DNA of 8,424 bases, taken from NCBI GenBank assembly GCA_031278025.1, contig JAITLF010000257.1, positions 1 through 8,424 of the forward strand. The letters run 5' to 3'. The stretch comes from Treponema sp. (GTDB lineage Bacteria; Spirochaetota; Spirochaetia; Treponematales; Breznakiellaceae). Shown here one piece after another: positions 1-6,293 of the stretch. Every line of letters starts with the position of its first letter. Position 1 is the first letter of the stretch. A program made the translations under genes and the position numbers. The notes below the pieces were generated by a model. That model was not told the DNA's origin. It searched no databases and saw only the letters and a program-made list of their open reading frames with translations.

Positions 1-1
1 T

Positions 2-124
2 ACGGTTATCCGGTTCTGCACGGAAAGCCACCGTCCCATCTTTTATCATTATCAGGTGGAACGGGGATCCCTGCTCTTCCTGGAAGAACAAATCGAAAAG
101 ATTTTTAAAGCCGGCCAGGGCTAA
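2..124 (+). CDS. 3' end of an unidentified protein (last 40 residues)
   Basis: An open frame enters from the left edge and stops at TAA 122-124, giving 40 residues that begin TVIRFCTESHRPIFY and end EEQIEKIFKAGQG. The tail from about residue 20 is charged and looks like a C-terminal amphipathic helix. The composition is protein-like, and the other two plus-strand frames are less convincing: frame 1 stops at about position 108 with a Ser/Pro/Gly-rich translation. The rest of the gene lies outside the window, so I do not recognise the family and assign no function. It converges on the amidohydrolase at 160-1596, leaving only 35 bases between the two stop codons, and no U-tract terminator is visible there. 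Confidence 0.55.
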   Translation, partial: TVIRFCTESHRPIFYHYQVERGSLLFLEEQIEKIFKAGQG

Positions 125-159
125 AGCGCCGCAAACCCAGGTTCAAGCGCCGCAGCGCC

Positions 160-1596
160 TTATTCTTCGGGGTTAACCTCCGGCGGGATTGGGCAGCGGT
201 AGCTTTCGCCGGACAGCCGCCTGAGATGCTCGGCTTTGGCGTCCGCCACAAGCCGGGGGTTCTCCAGAATATCCGCCGCAGTCAGGGCGATTATCTTCGC
301 CGCCTGGATAAGGCCCTTATGAACCAGGGACGACTTCCCGCAGGCCGTAAGCTGCCAGGAATGGGACACGGTTCCCTGGGGATAACAGGCGGTAAAGACC
401 TGGGCGGTGGGTACCTGCCAGCTTACGTCCCCCACATCGGTTGAGCCGGGCAATACCCGGTCGGTTTCCTGGTAGGGAACAATATCGTCCAGGATGGGTT
501 TGGCGGCCATCGCCTCAAGCTCCGCCCGGGCCGCCCTGGGAAAATACCGGGCAACCGCGGCGGGGATATTCTTGCCCGTCCCTTCGTCCAGGGCGGCCTG
601 GAAGGAACGGGCAACGTCGAGTTCGCCTTTGGCCCACGTAACCGGCCCCAGGGCGGTCATGTTGGCGTGCATTGCCTTACCCAGGGTGTCGTTCACCAGG
701 TAGTTCGCCGTAGCGCTGTCCCAGCGGAGGGACATGGTTGTCCCGGTCATCAGGGCCGCGCCTTTGGCGATGTCGCAGACCCGCTCAAAGATGCCCTGTA
801 CCTGGGCGGGCTTGGGCGCGCGGATAAAGTAGAGGAGTTCCGACGACGCCTGCACCACGTTGGGAAGGCCGCCGCCCACATCCGTATAGGCGTAGTGAAT
901 CCGGCCTTCCGGGATGATATGTTCCCGCAGGTAATTTACCCCGACGCTCATCAGCTCCGCCGCATCAAGGGCGCTCCGTCCGTTTTCGGGCGCCGCGGCG
1001 GCGTGGGCGCTTCTTCCCTTGAAGCTGAAGAATATCTGGTAGTTGGCAAGGCTGCTCATGGTCCACACCGAGTTTTCCATCATGGGATGCCAGGTAAGAG
1101 CCGCGTCAAGGCCGGTAAACACGCCGGAGCGGGCAAGGTAGGCCTTGCCGGAACCGGACTCTTCGGCGGGACAGTCGTAATACCTCACCGTGCCGGGAAG
1201 CCCTTGCTCCCGCATATAATCCCTGATTCCCACCGCCGCCGCCGCCGACCCCGCGCCCAGGGCGCTATGCCCGCAGCCGTGGCCGTTGCCCCCCGGTATC
1301 ACGGGCTTCTTCTCCGGGAGCCCCGCCTGCTGGCTCAAGCCCGGCAGGGCGTCATATTCCCCCAGGATGCCAATCTCCGGCGCGCCTTTTCCCCAGGAGG
1401 CGATAAAGGCGTGGGCCATGCCGGCGATGCCCCGCTCAATGGTAAAGCCCTCCCCTTCCAGGGCCTCACAGATCGCATCGGCGGAGTTTCTAAGGCCGAA
1501 CCGTATCTCCGCGCATTCCCAGACCTTATCGTTCAGGGCGGTAAAGACCGCCGCCTTTTTATCAATTAACCCGGCAATCCGTTTTTTGTCTCCCAT
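160..1596 (-). CDS. M20 family amidohydrolase, AbgB-like (copy A)
   Basis: A 478-residue zinc-type M20 peptidase/amidohydrolase of the p-aminobenzoyl-glutamate hydrolase B / aminoacyl-conjugate hydrolase group, probably cytoplasmic because no signal peptide is seen. Visible motifs in order: GILGEYDALPGLSQ (77-90); GNGHGCGH (103-110), with C108 and H110 as likely metal ligands; CPAEESGSG (142-150), with the E145/E146 catalytic/ligand pair; TWHP with H170; GRSAHAAAAP (195-203), the lid-domain histidine segment with H198; NVVQA (246-250); STDVGDVSW (385-393); SHSW H412; and VHKG H426. Length fits the family (about 440-490). The start is ATG 1596: a GGGGG-rich Shine-Dalgarno five bases upstream overlaps the TAG of the preceding membrane gene, implying translational coupling. 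It hydrolyses an amide bond in an N-acyl amino acid or dipeptide-like conjugate. The known relative cuts p-aminobenzoyl-glutamate, but the substrate here is not shown. It is the last gene of the block and a paralog of the gene at 3231-4685. Confidence 0.92.
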   Translation of the reverse strand: MGDKKRIAGLIDKKAAVFTALNDKVWECAEIRFGLRNSADAICEALEGEGFTIERGIAGMAHAFIASWGKGAPEIGILGEYDALPGLSQQAGLPEKKPVIPGGNGHGCGHSALGAGSAAAAVGIRDYMREQGLPGTVRYYDCPAEESGSGKAYLARSGVFTGLDAALTWHPMMENSVWTMSSLANYQIFFSFKGRSAHAAAAPENGRSALDAAELMSVGVNYLREHIIPEGRIHYAYTDVGGGLPNVVQASSELLYFIRAPKPAQVQGIFERVCDIAKGAALMTGTTMSLRWDSATANYLVNDTLGKAMHANMTALGPVTWAKGELDVARSFQAALDEGTGKNIPAAVARYFPRAARAELEAMAAKPILDDIVPYQETDRVLPGSTDVGDVSWQVPTAQVFTACYPQGTVSHSWQLTACGKSSLVHKGLIQAAKIIALTAADILENPRLVADAKAEHLRRLSGESYRCPIPPEVNPEE

Positions 1597-1605
1597 AGGG
1601 TCCCC

Positions 1606-2388
1606 CTACTTTTCTCCCGGCAGCAGAACCGTGATCTGCCCGGTCTTGTACATCCACTTGTTGCCAAACCACCCGATGGGGATCAGTGCCAGCATCAGGA
1701 AGCCCTGGTAGAGGGAAAATCCCATAGCGTTCTTCATGCCGTAGACAACAATAAGATAGACTACCGCCACAACCACAAAGAGAATGACCGCGCCCTTCCA
1801 GCGTCCCCGGCAGGTGATACCGCCCCCGATCTTGCTTCCCAGGGAGCCTACGAAGAGGGAGCCGAACAGGGCCGGCACGATGTTGCCCGACGCCAGCTTG
1901 AACACCGGCAGGTTCAACACGGGCCGCAGGGGCTGGAGCAGGATAACCCCTATCACGATGACCGAAATGGTAACAAAACTGGACACGCTCACCGCGATAG
2001 AGGTAACAATATCGGCATCTTCGGTACCCTCTTCCACGTCAAGAATCTGGAGGGCGGTCTTTGCCACCGGGAGCTTCAGGTTCGAGATATTACCGGTAAT
2101 CTGGGCCAGATAGTAGGAACTGCCCAGGATCGGCGAAAAGGCGATGGTTTCCGAAAACGCGGCGGGAACAAAGAGGGCAAGGAGGCCGACGGCCGTGGTC
2201 AGAATCTGGAGGACTGAGGGCAAGGCGTTAAAGTAGACCCCCACTACCGTGGGAATCCCCAGCATAAGGATGATGGCGCATACAATTCCGATGCGGCCAA
2301 GACGGTGCATGGCGTTAAGATGGGCCCTGCTGTCCGGGTCCATGATAAGGGCGCCGGGCAGAGAGCTTTTTTCGTTGGTATCACTCAT
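1606..2388 (-). CDS. Polytopic membrane protein, putative partner of the DUF5058-type protein
   Basis: A 260-residue protein I cannot place in a named family. After a polar N-terminus of about 30 residues it has about six hydrophobic segments, near residues 32-52, 58-78, 130-151, 168-184, 200-217 and 227-243. Between segments 2 and 3 is a long conserved-looking loop with GSSYYLAQITGNISNLKLP (89-107), then an acidic stretch VEEGTEDAD (118-126). A GSLGSKIGGG motif (181-190) precedes segment 5 and could be a re-entrant or substrate-gate loop. The start ATG 2388 follows an AAGGAG ribosome site (five-base spacing) whose first bases are shared with the TAA stop of the gene at 2398-3120, so the two are translated together. 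It is followed nine bases later by the amidohydrolase at 160-1596. The tight coupling suggests that the two membrane proteins form one complex, probably a transporter feeding that enzyme; this is inference from context only. Confidence 0.85.
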   Translation of the reverse strand: MSDTNEKSSLPGALIMDPDSRAHLNAMHRLGRIGIVCAIILMLGIPTVVGVYFNALPSVLQILTTAVGLLALFVPAAFSETIAFSPILGSSYYLAQITGNISNLKLPVAKTALQILDVEEGTEDADIVTSIAVSVSSFVTISVIVIGVILLQPLRPVLNLPVFKLASGNIVPALFGSLFVGSLGSKIGGGITCRGRWKGAVILFVVVAVVYLIVVYGMKNAMGFSLYQGFLMLALIPIGWFGNKWMYKTGQITVLLPGEK

Positions 2389-2397
2389 GATTACTCC

Positions 2398-3120
2398 TTA
2401 GGTTAAAATAGCGTTCCAGAGCACCGACGATGCCATGGCGAGGATGAGGCTAAGGGCCAGAACGAAGCTCTTGAGAAAAGCCAGCCTGCCGGCGGCTATC
2501 CGGTTCAACAGGACGGCAATTACCGCGCTGGTGATAAAGGTGAGCATCTGGATATAGCCGGAAGTCCTGAAGTTGAGAAAGATAGGCACGATGAAAACCG
2601 AGAGGATCACCGTAAAGAAAATCGATCCTCCCAGGGCGGCCCAGCGCCTGTCCCCGGTCTTCATCTTCATGGAGCCCAGGTGGATGGACTTGGTAACAAA
2701 GGGCGAGACGAACATACCCCCCATGATCCCTAAGGACATCACGTACATTACCAGCACGAAGTCCCGTGCGGTTGCTTCGCCGAGCCGGGTCAGGTCAAGC
2801 CCCACGGCCTTGACGGTCATATCCGCCGCCATGGTTTCGTAGGCCAGGGAGCCGACCACCGAGAGCCTCCACCAGGGCCAGGGGATGCCCAGGAGGGCAA
2901 CCAGGGAAAACACCCCGATGACGATGGAAATTGACGGCACAATCGTTGTTGAAACCGTCATCTTAACCAGACTCATCAATTTGTCGTGGCTCCATCCCTT
3001 CGCAATGGCCCGTTTCCAGGATTTCCGCATGGAAATCAGGGAGAACCCCGCGACGAAGATAATCCCGATGATTACCAAGAGATAGAGCAGCCAATGATTG
3101 GCCGCATCAAAGAAACTCAT
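2398..3120 (-). CDS. DUF5058-type integral membrane protein
   Basis: A 240-residue protein with about six membrane segments, near residues 9-29, 57-79, 122-141, 163-183, 187-206 and 216-238. After segment 1 comes a basic loop MRKSWKRAIAKGW (31-43). After segment 2 is a striking GIPWPWWRLSVVGSLAYETM block (78-97), which I match from memory to the uncharacterised DUF5058 family; a profile search would decide. The length fits that family. The start ATG 3120 has a strong GGAGG ribosome site seven bases upstream, directly preceded by a run of nine U in the mRNA. Its TAA stop supplies the first bases of the next gene's ribosome site. Placement between two AbgB-like amidohydrolases and coupling to another membrane protein suggest a transport role for an amide-conjugate substrate. 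No biochemical function is known to me for the family. Confidence 0.85.
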   Translation of the reverse strand: MSFFDAANHWLLYLLVIIGIIFVAGFSLISMRKSWKRAIAKGWSHDKLMSLVKMTVSTTIVPSISIVIGVFSLVALLGIPWPWWRLSVVGSLAYETMAADMTVKAVGLDLTRLGEATARDFVLVMYVMSLGIMGGMFVSPFVTKSIHLGSMKMKTGDRRWAALGGSIFFTVILSVFIVPIFLNFRTSGYIQMLTFITSAVIAVLLNRIAAGRLAFLKSFVLALSLILAMASSVLWNAILT

Positions 3121-3127
3121 ATCGTTT

Positions 3128-3132
3128 CCTCC
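3128..3132 (-). promoter_or_regulatory. Strong ribosome binding site of the DUF5058-type gene
   Basis: GGAGG on the minus strand lies seven bases before ATG 3120. It is a full match to the anti-Shine-Dalgarno core and fixes that start. It abuts the nine-U run at 3133-3141, so any structure or termination event in the U tract would directly affect ribosome access. Confidence 0.8.
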
Positions 3133-3202
3133 AAAAAAAAATTACCCCGTAGGGTTGTTCCAAAGTCCGCGCCGGAGTGGCGGGGTTCGGGGCAGAGCCC
3201 CG
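3133..3202 (-). terminator. Terminator-like or attenuator-like hairpin region between the two cassettes
   Basis: Read on the minus strand, downstream of the amidohydrolase stop (3231), there is a perfect hairpin CGGGGC-TCT-GCCCCG (3202-3188), then ACCC-TACG-GGGT (3155-3144), a short stem capped by a C(UACG)G tetraloop, then AA and nine U (3141-3133). An alternative six-base pairing, ACCCCG (3186-3181) with CGGGGT (3149-3144), competes with the short stem and would also sit before the U run. Hairpin plus U tract is the layout of a Rho-independent terminator, but the stem next to the U run is only 4 bp (6 bp in the alternative fold). Partial termination that lowers expression of the DUF5058 cassette relative to the symporter cassette is therefore more likely than a full stop. 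Confidence 0.45.
3188..3202. repeat. GC-rich perfect palindrome (6-bp stem, 3-nt loop)
   Basis: CGGGGC-AGA-GCCCCG lies 28 bases past the stop codon of the amidohydrolase at 3231-4685. Short GC palindromes of this GGGGC-NNN-GCCCC type are often dispersed in intergenic spaces of GC-rich genomes. With only one copy visible here I cannot show that it is a repeat family. It may simply protect the 3' end of the upstream mRNA. Confidence 0.45.
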
Positions 3203-3230
3203 CAGGGAGCAGGGAGAGGCCCGGCGGGTA

Positions 3231-4685
3231 TTACAGCTTTCCTATGGGCCGGGGTTTTACCTCAGGCGGGATGACGGAACGGTAGGGCTGCCCCTCAAGG
3301 CGCCGCTCCCATTCCTCCCTGGCCTTTTCGGCAAGTTCGGGATGTTCCAGCACATCCACGCAGGCGGCGGCGATCACCTTGGCGGCAAGCAGGAGCCCCT
3401 TATGCCCCAGAGAACTACGGGTCTGGGACACGAGCTGCCAGGAATGTTCCGCCGTACCCAGGGCGTAGCAGGCGGCAGCGATCTGGGCGGTGGGTACGTT
3501 CCAGCTTACATCCCCCACATCGGAAGAGCCGGGGAAAACAGGTTCCGCCGTGTCATCGTGAAACGGCAGGAGAAGATCGCAGAGGTTCCGTTCCCCAAGG
3601 CGTTTGGTATATTCCGCCGCGTCCTTCCCCGGGGGCAGGAACATGGCCGCCTCCGCGCCCGGAGCTTTCGCGGAGGTTTTCGCCAGGGCCGCCGCGTAGG
3701 CCCGCTCTTCTTCGGTATACCGGGGAAGTTCCTGGGCCGTAAAGTTATCGTAAAGCACCCGGCCCAAGACCTTATTGGGGATCACGTCGGCACAGGCCTT
3801 GATAAAATCAATCTCCAGTTCCGTTTCGGTCATCAGGGCCGCGCCCTGGGCGATCTTGTTCACCCGCCGGTAGACCTCCTCCACCTGGGGAAACCGGGGG
3901 GAACGGATGAGGTACAACACCTCCCCCCGTGCCTGGACCACATTGGGGGAAAAGCCCCCGGTATTGGTGATGGCGTAATGAATCCGGGTTTCGGGGATGA
4001 CGTGTTCCCGCAAGAAGTTCACCCCCACGTTCATAAGCTCCACCGCGTCCAGGGCGCTCCGGCCTAAGTGGGGCGCGGCGGCGGCATGAGCGGCCCTGCC
4101 CCGGAATTTGTATAAAATCTGGTAATTGGCCAGGAGTTTCCACTCCATGACGGCGTTTACCGCCATAGGATGCCAGGCAAAAGCAACATCAAGCCCCGCG
4201 AAGACCCCTTCCCGTGCCATGAAGGCTTTCCCCGATCCCCCTTCCTCCCCAGGACAGCCGAAAAGCTTAAGAGTACCGGGGAGCTTATTCGCCGCAAGGT
4301 ACTCCTTCACCGCCAGGGCCGCCCCCAGGGAACCGGCCCCAAAGAGGTTATGTCCGCAGCCGTGGCCATTGCCGTTATCCCCTCCCCCGCCGCGGGCCTC
4401 CGCCGTAACGGACAAGGCCTTCTGACTGAGCCCTGACAAGGCGTCGTATTCGGCGAGGATGCCGACCACCGGTTTCCCGCTGCCGTAACTGGCGCAAAAG
4501 GCCGTATCTATCCCCCCGGCCTGGTCCTCCACCTCGAAGCCCTGCCGGGCAAGGGTTTCCTTGAGCAGGGCTACGGATTGGTATTCCTCAAAAGCGGTCT
4601 CCGCATAATCCCAGATTGAGTCGGAGATTCCCGTCAAAAGTTCCCCGATGCTCTCCACATAGGCGGTCAGATGAGCCTTATCCAT
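3231..4685 (-). CDS. M20 family amidohydrolase, AbgB-like (copy B)
   Basis: A 484-residue paralog of the enzyme at 160-1596, collinear along its length. Key motifs: GILAEYDALSGLSQ (75-88); GNGHGCGH (105-112), with C110 and H112 as likely metal ligands; CPGEEGGSG (144-152), with the E147/E148 pair; WHP H172; GRAAHAAAAP (196-205), with H200; NVVQA (248-252); SSDVGDVSW (387-395); EHSW H414; and GHKG H428. All residues expected for metal-dependent hydrolysis are present, so it should be active. It differs from copy A by a glycine-rich loop ARGGGGDNG (97-105) just before the metal motif, by PGEE in place of PAEE, and by a short tail PRPIGKL. Start ATG 4685 lies three bases after the TAG stop of the symporter gene, with a G-rich ribosome site inside the end of that gene, so the two are coupled. 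Probably cytoplasmic, cleaving an imported N-acyl amino acid; the known family example acts on p-aminobenzoyl-glutamate. Confidence 0.92.
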   Translation of the reverse strand: MDKAHLTAYVESIGELLTGISDSIWDYAETAFEEYQSVALLKETLARQGFEVEDQAGGIDTAFCASYGSGKPVVGILAEYDALSGLSQKALSVTAEARGGGGDNGNGHGCGHNLFGAGSLGAALAVKEYLAANKLPGTLKLFGCPGEEGGSGKAFMAREGVFAGLDVAFAWHPMAVNAVMEWKLLANYQILYKFRGRAAHAAAAPHLGRSALDAVELMNVGVNFLREHVIPETRIHYAITNTGGFSPNVVQARGEVLYLIRSPRFPQVEEVYRRVNKIAQGAALMTETELEIDFIKACADVIPNKVLGRVLYDNFTAQELPRYTEEERAYAAALAKTSAKAPGAEAAMFLPPGKDAAEYTKRLGERNLCDLLLPFHDDTAEPVFPGSSDVGDVSWNVPTAQIAAACYALGTAEHSWQLVSQTRSSLGHKGLLLAAKVIAAACVDVLEHPELAEKAREEWERRLEGQPYRSVIPPEVKPRPIGKL

Positions 4686-4688
4686 ACC

Positions 4689-6089
4689 CTATGCCCCCGC
4701 CTTTTGCCCGCCTAATCTCCGGGAAATCCCGCTCGCGCCGAGGAGCAGTATCATGCCTATCACCAAGAGGCCGATCTGGAAGAGGAGATTAACGGTAAAC
4801 GTCTGATACAAAAGCATGCTGACGGTAATGGGCATCAAAATAAAACTCGTTACGGAGGTCAGGGAAAAGCCCATGGAATAGTCGTTCAATACCGGCGTTT
4901 TATACTCAGGATCGCAGATCTTAAGGAGCATAAGGCCCGTAAGAAACACCCCGGTTGACGTACCCCAAAGGGAAATGAAGCGCTCAAAATAGCAGTCGGC
5001 AAAGAACTTCTTGAAGAGAACAGAAAGGACGAAATAGGTACAAACATACCCCAGGCCCACCATAACCAGAATAGGAACGATATACCCCATAATCGCCTGT
5101 ACCGGGAGGCTTGCGATGGCCGCGGTAATGGCGTAATCGGAGCAGACCCCGGCAATCCGGGATTTAGTTTTACTGTCGATAAGGTTCCCAATGCCCGCCT
5201 TTTGGATACAGAAGTTTACCCCAAACATGACCATGATGGCCCAGGCCCAAATGGGGATCTGGTTCACCAGCGGGACCTTAACGTATTTGATGAAGTTCAT
5301 GAGGATATAGGCGATGCCGCAGGCGGCGAGGATAACCGACAGGTGAAAGGTCAGGGACTCAATGGAGGAACTCAGGGTGGTTTCCTTCCCCAGGCTCTGC
5401 TGTTTCGCCGAATCTCCCTGGTATCCTTTAGCCATATCCGGGGGAATATCCCCAGGTTTGGTGAGGATCGCCGTCTGCCCGGTCCGGGCCGCCACATTGA
5501 TGGCGATGATCCCGATGATCATGCCGCCGATAAGGCCGAAGGTTGCCGTCGTGGTCGTAACCCCCTGGGCCAGTTCCCAGTAGGGAAGGTCCAGGCCTTT
5601 ATAGTAGCTCCCCACCACTCCGGCGGTCCCGTGGCCGCCGGCAAAACCCATAGGAAGCTCGTAGCCGAAGGGTTCGTAGAGGCCCAGGCCGCCGGCAAAA
5701 ATCTGCCGGACCACGATGCCGATAATGAGCTGCACCGCAGCTATCCCGAAGAAAATGCCAAAGGTCTTGATCACATCAATGGAGGTTTTTCCCGCGGATT
5801 TACCTGATTTCCCAAACTTCATCCCCAGGGGCGTGGAGGCTACCACCGGGACAATGAGGATCCCCGGCAAGGCGGACCAGGTGGAGATCCATTCCCTGGG
5901 GAAGGGTATCCCGCCCCCCTTCCAGATAATCGGTCCAATCAAAAGGCCGATAAACCCGCCTATCACCGAAGCGGGCAAAAAGAGTTTCCTAAAGACGGGG
6001 ATACGCCCCCGCAAGAGCGTTCCCAAAAGCAACAGTGCGCTTAACACACAAAAACAATACAATAACTGGGTTAACATGGCGCTCGACAT
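4689..6089 (-). CDS. gltS: Sodium/glutamate symporter family (GltS/ESS) permease
   Basis: A 466-residue, highly hydrophobic protein of the ESS (glutamate:Na+ symporter) family. The hallmark GGHGTAGVVG (151-160) is the first re-entrant-loop motif. The pseudo-symmetric second half has SLWGTSTGVFLTGLM (373-387) in the corresponding place. The two membrane halves, about 10-205 and 247-452, are joined by a hydrophilic loop (about 206-245, KPGDIPP to TTLSSS). It is longer than E. coli GltS (about 400 residues). Start ATG 6089 is preceded by AAGGAAGGTG five bases upstream; an internal ATG 12 bases later lacks a ribosome site. It lies three bases from the amidohydrolase at 3231-4685 and is surely co-transcribed with it. 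The family imports glutamate with Na+. Here the partner enzyme makes an amide-conjugate substrate (or its released glutamate) an equally plausible cargo, so the symbol marks the family rather than proven specificity. Confidence 0.88.
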   Translation of the reverse strand: MSSAMLTQLLYCFCVLSALLLLGTLLRGRIPVFRKLFLPASVIGGFIGLLIGPIIWKGGGIPFPREWISTWSALPGILIVPVVASTPLGMKFGKSGKSAGKTSIDVIKTFGIFFGIAAVQLIIGIVVRQIFAGGLGLYEPFGYELPMGFAGGHGTAGVVGSYYKGLDLPYWELAQGVTTTTATFGLIGGMIIGIIAINVAARTGQTAILTKPGDIPPDMAKGYQGDSAKQQSLGKETTLSSSIESLTFHLSVILAACGIAYILMNFIKYVKVPLVNQIPIWAWAIMVMFGVNFCIQKAGIGNLIDSKTKSRIAGVCSDYAITAAIASLPVQAIMGYIVPILVMVGLGYVCTYFVLSVLFKKFFADCYFERFISLWGTSTGVFLTGLMLLKICDPEYKTPVLNDYSMGFSLTSVTSFILMPITVSMLLYQTFTVNLLFQIGLLVIGMILLLGASGISRRLGGQKAGA

Positions 6090-6094
6090 ACCTA

Positions 6095-6104
6095 CACCTT
6101 CCTT
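6095..6104 (-). promoter_or_regulatory. Ribosome binding site of the symporter gene
   Basis: AAGGAAGGTG on the minus strand, ending five bases before ATG 6089. It matches the Shine-Dalgarno consensus strongly and selects this start over the in-frame ATG at 6077. Confidence 0.75.
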
Positions 6105-6143
6105 ACCAAAAATTTAAAAGAATCCCCAGACCGGGAATGTCCT

Positions 6144-6214
6144 GTTTATACATCGGACTGCATAAACATACAATCGCGGCGTATAATTATACAATCATGG
6201 GATACCGCCCCATA
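6144..6214 (-). promoter_or_regulatory. Candidate promoter and operator region of the symporter operon
   Basis: On the minus strand a perfect TATAAT (6191-6186) lies 97 bases upstream of ATG 6089. The -35 region at the right distance (TATGGG, 6214-6209) is poor, so an activator may be needed. The -10 sits inside the 12-bp palindrome GTATAATTATAC (6181-6192). GATTGTAT occurs at 6196-6189 and again at 6175-6168, exactly 21 bp apart, with a related GATGTAT at 6154-6148, so half-sites recur about every two helical turns. Just downstream is the dyad GTTTATACA-N6-TGCATAAAC (6144-6167). Phased direct repeats with a dyad around a -10 are typical of a regulator binding site. The regulator itself is not identified. 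Confidence 0.45.
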
Positions 6215-6230
6215 AACCCCCGATTGACGC

Positions 6231-6277
6231 GAAGAGCACAAAACCCTGCCCCGTTTTATCCGGCACTTTTGCTCTTC
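6231..6277. other. Long imperfect inverted repeat after the glutaminase gene
   Basis: Arms GAAGAGCA (6231-6238) and TGCTCTTC (6270-6277) are perfect complements. Inside them, after an A/T-rich bulged part, TGCC (6247-6250) pairs with GGCA (6262-6265). The element lies 17 bases past the glutaminase stop. No U run follows it on the minus strand, so it is not a standard intrinsic terminator. It could be an mRNA 3'-end stabiliser or processing site separating glutaminase from the symporter operon. Confidence 0.4.
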
Positions 6278-6293
6278 CGCGTGCCTTCTTAAC

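Noticed and set aside
124..154. 10-bp direct repeat AAGCGCCGCA (124-133 and 145-154) considered as an attachment or duplication site
   Set aside because: It is short and GC-rich, lies between convergent stops, and no mobile element or inverted ends accompany it. Chance or local slippage is sufficient.
667..1569. Long plus-strand open frame (300 codons) opposite amidohydrolase copy A
   Set aside because: It lies entirely antisense to a clear M20 gene. A similar antisense frame exists over the paralog (3177-4067), as expected from GC-rich third-codon bias. The translation is rich in G, R, H and P with no recognisable domain.
3177..4067. Plus-strand open frame of 296 codons opposite amidohydrolase copy B
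   Set aside because: It is a shadow of the M20 coding frame; its composition mirrors the antisense frame over copy A and it lacks a ribosome site.
5202..5807. Plus-strand open frame of 201 codons within the symporter gene
   Set aside because: It is antisense to a gene with clear membrane topology and the GGHGTA motif; the translation is polar and His/Gly/Asp-rich without a domain.
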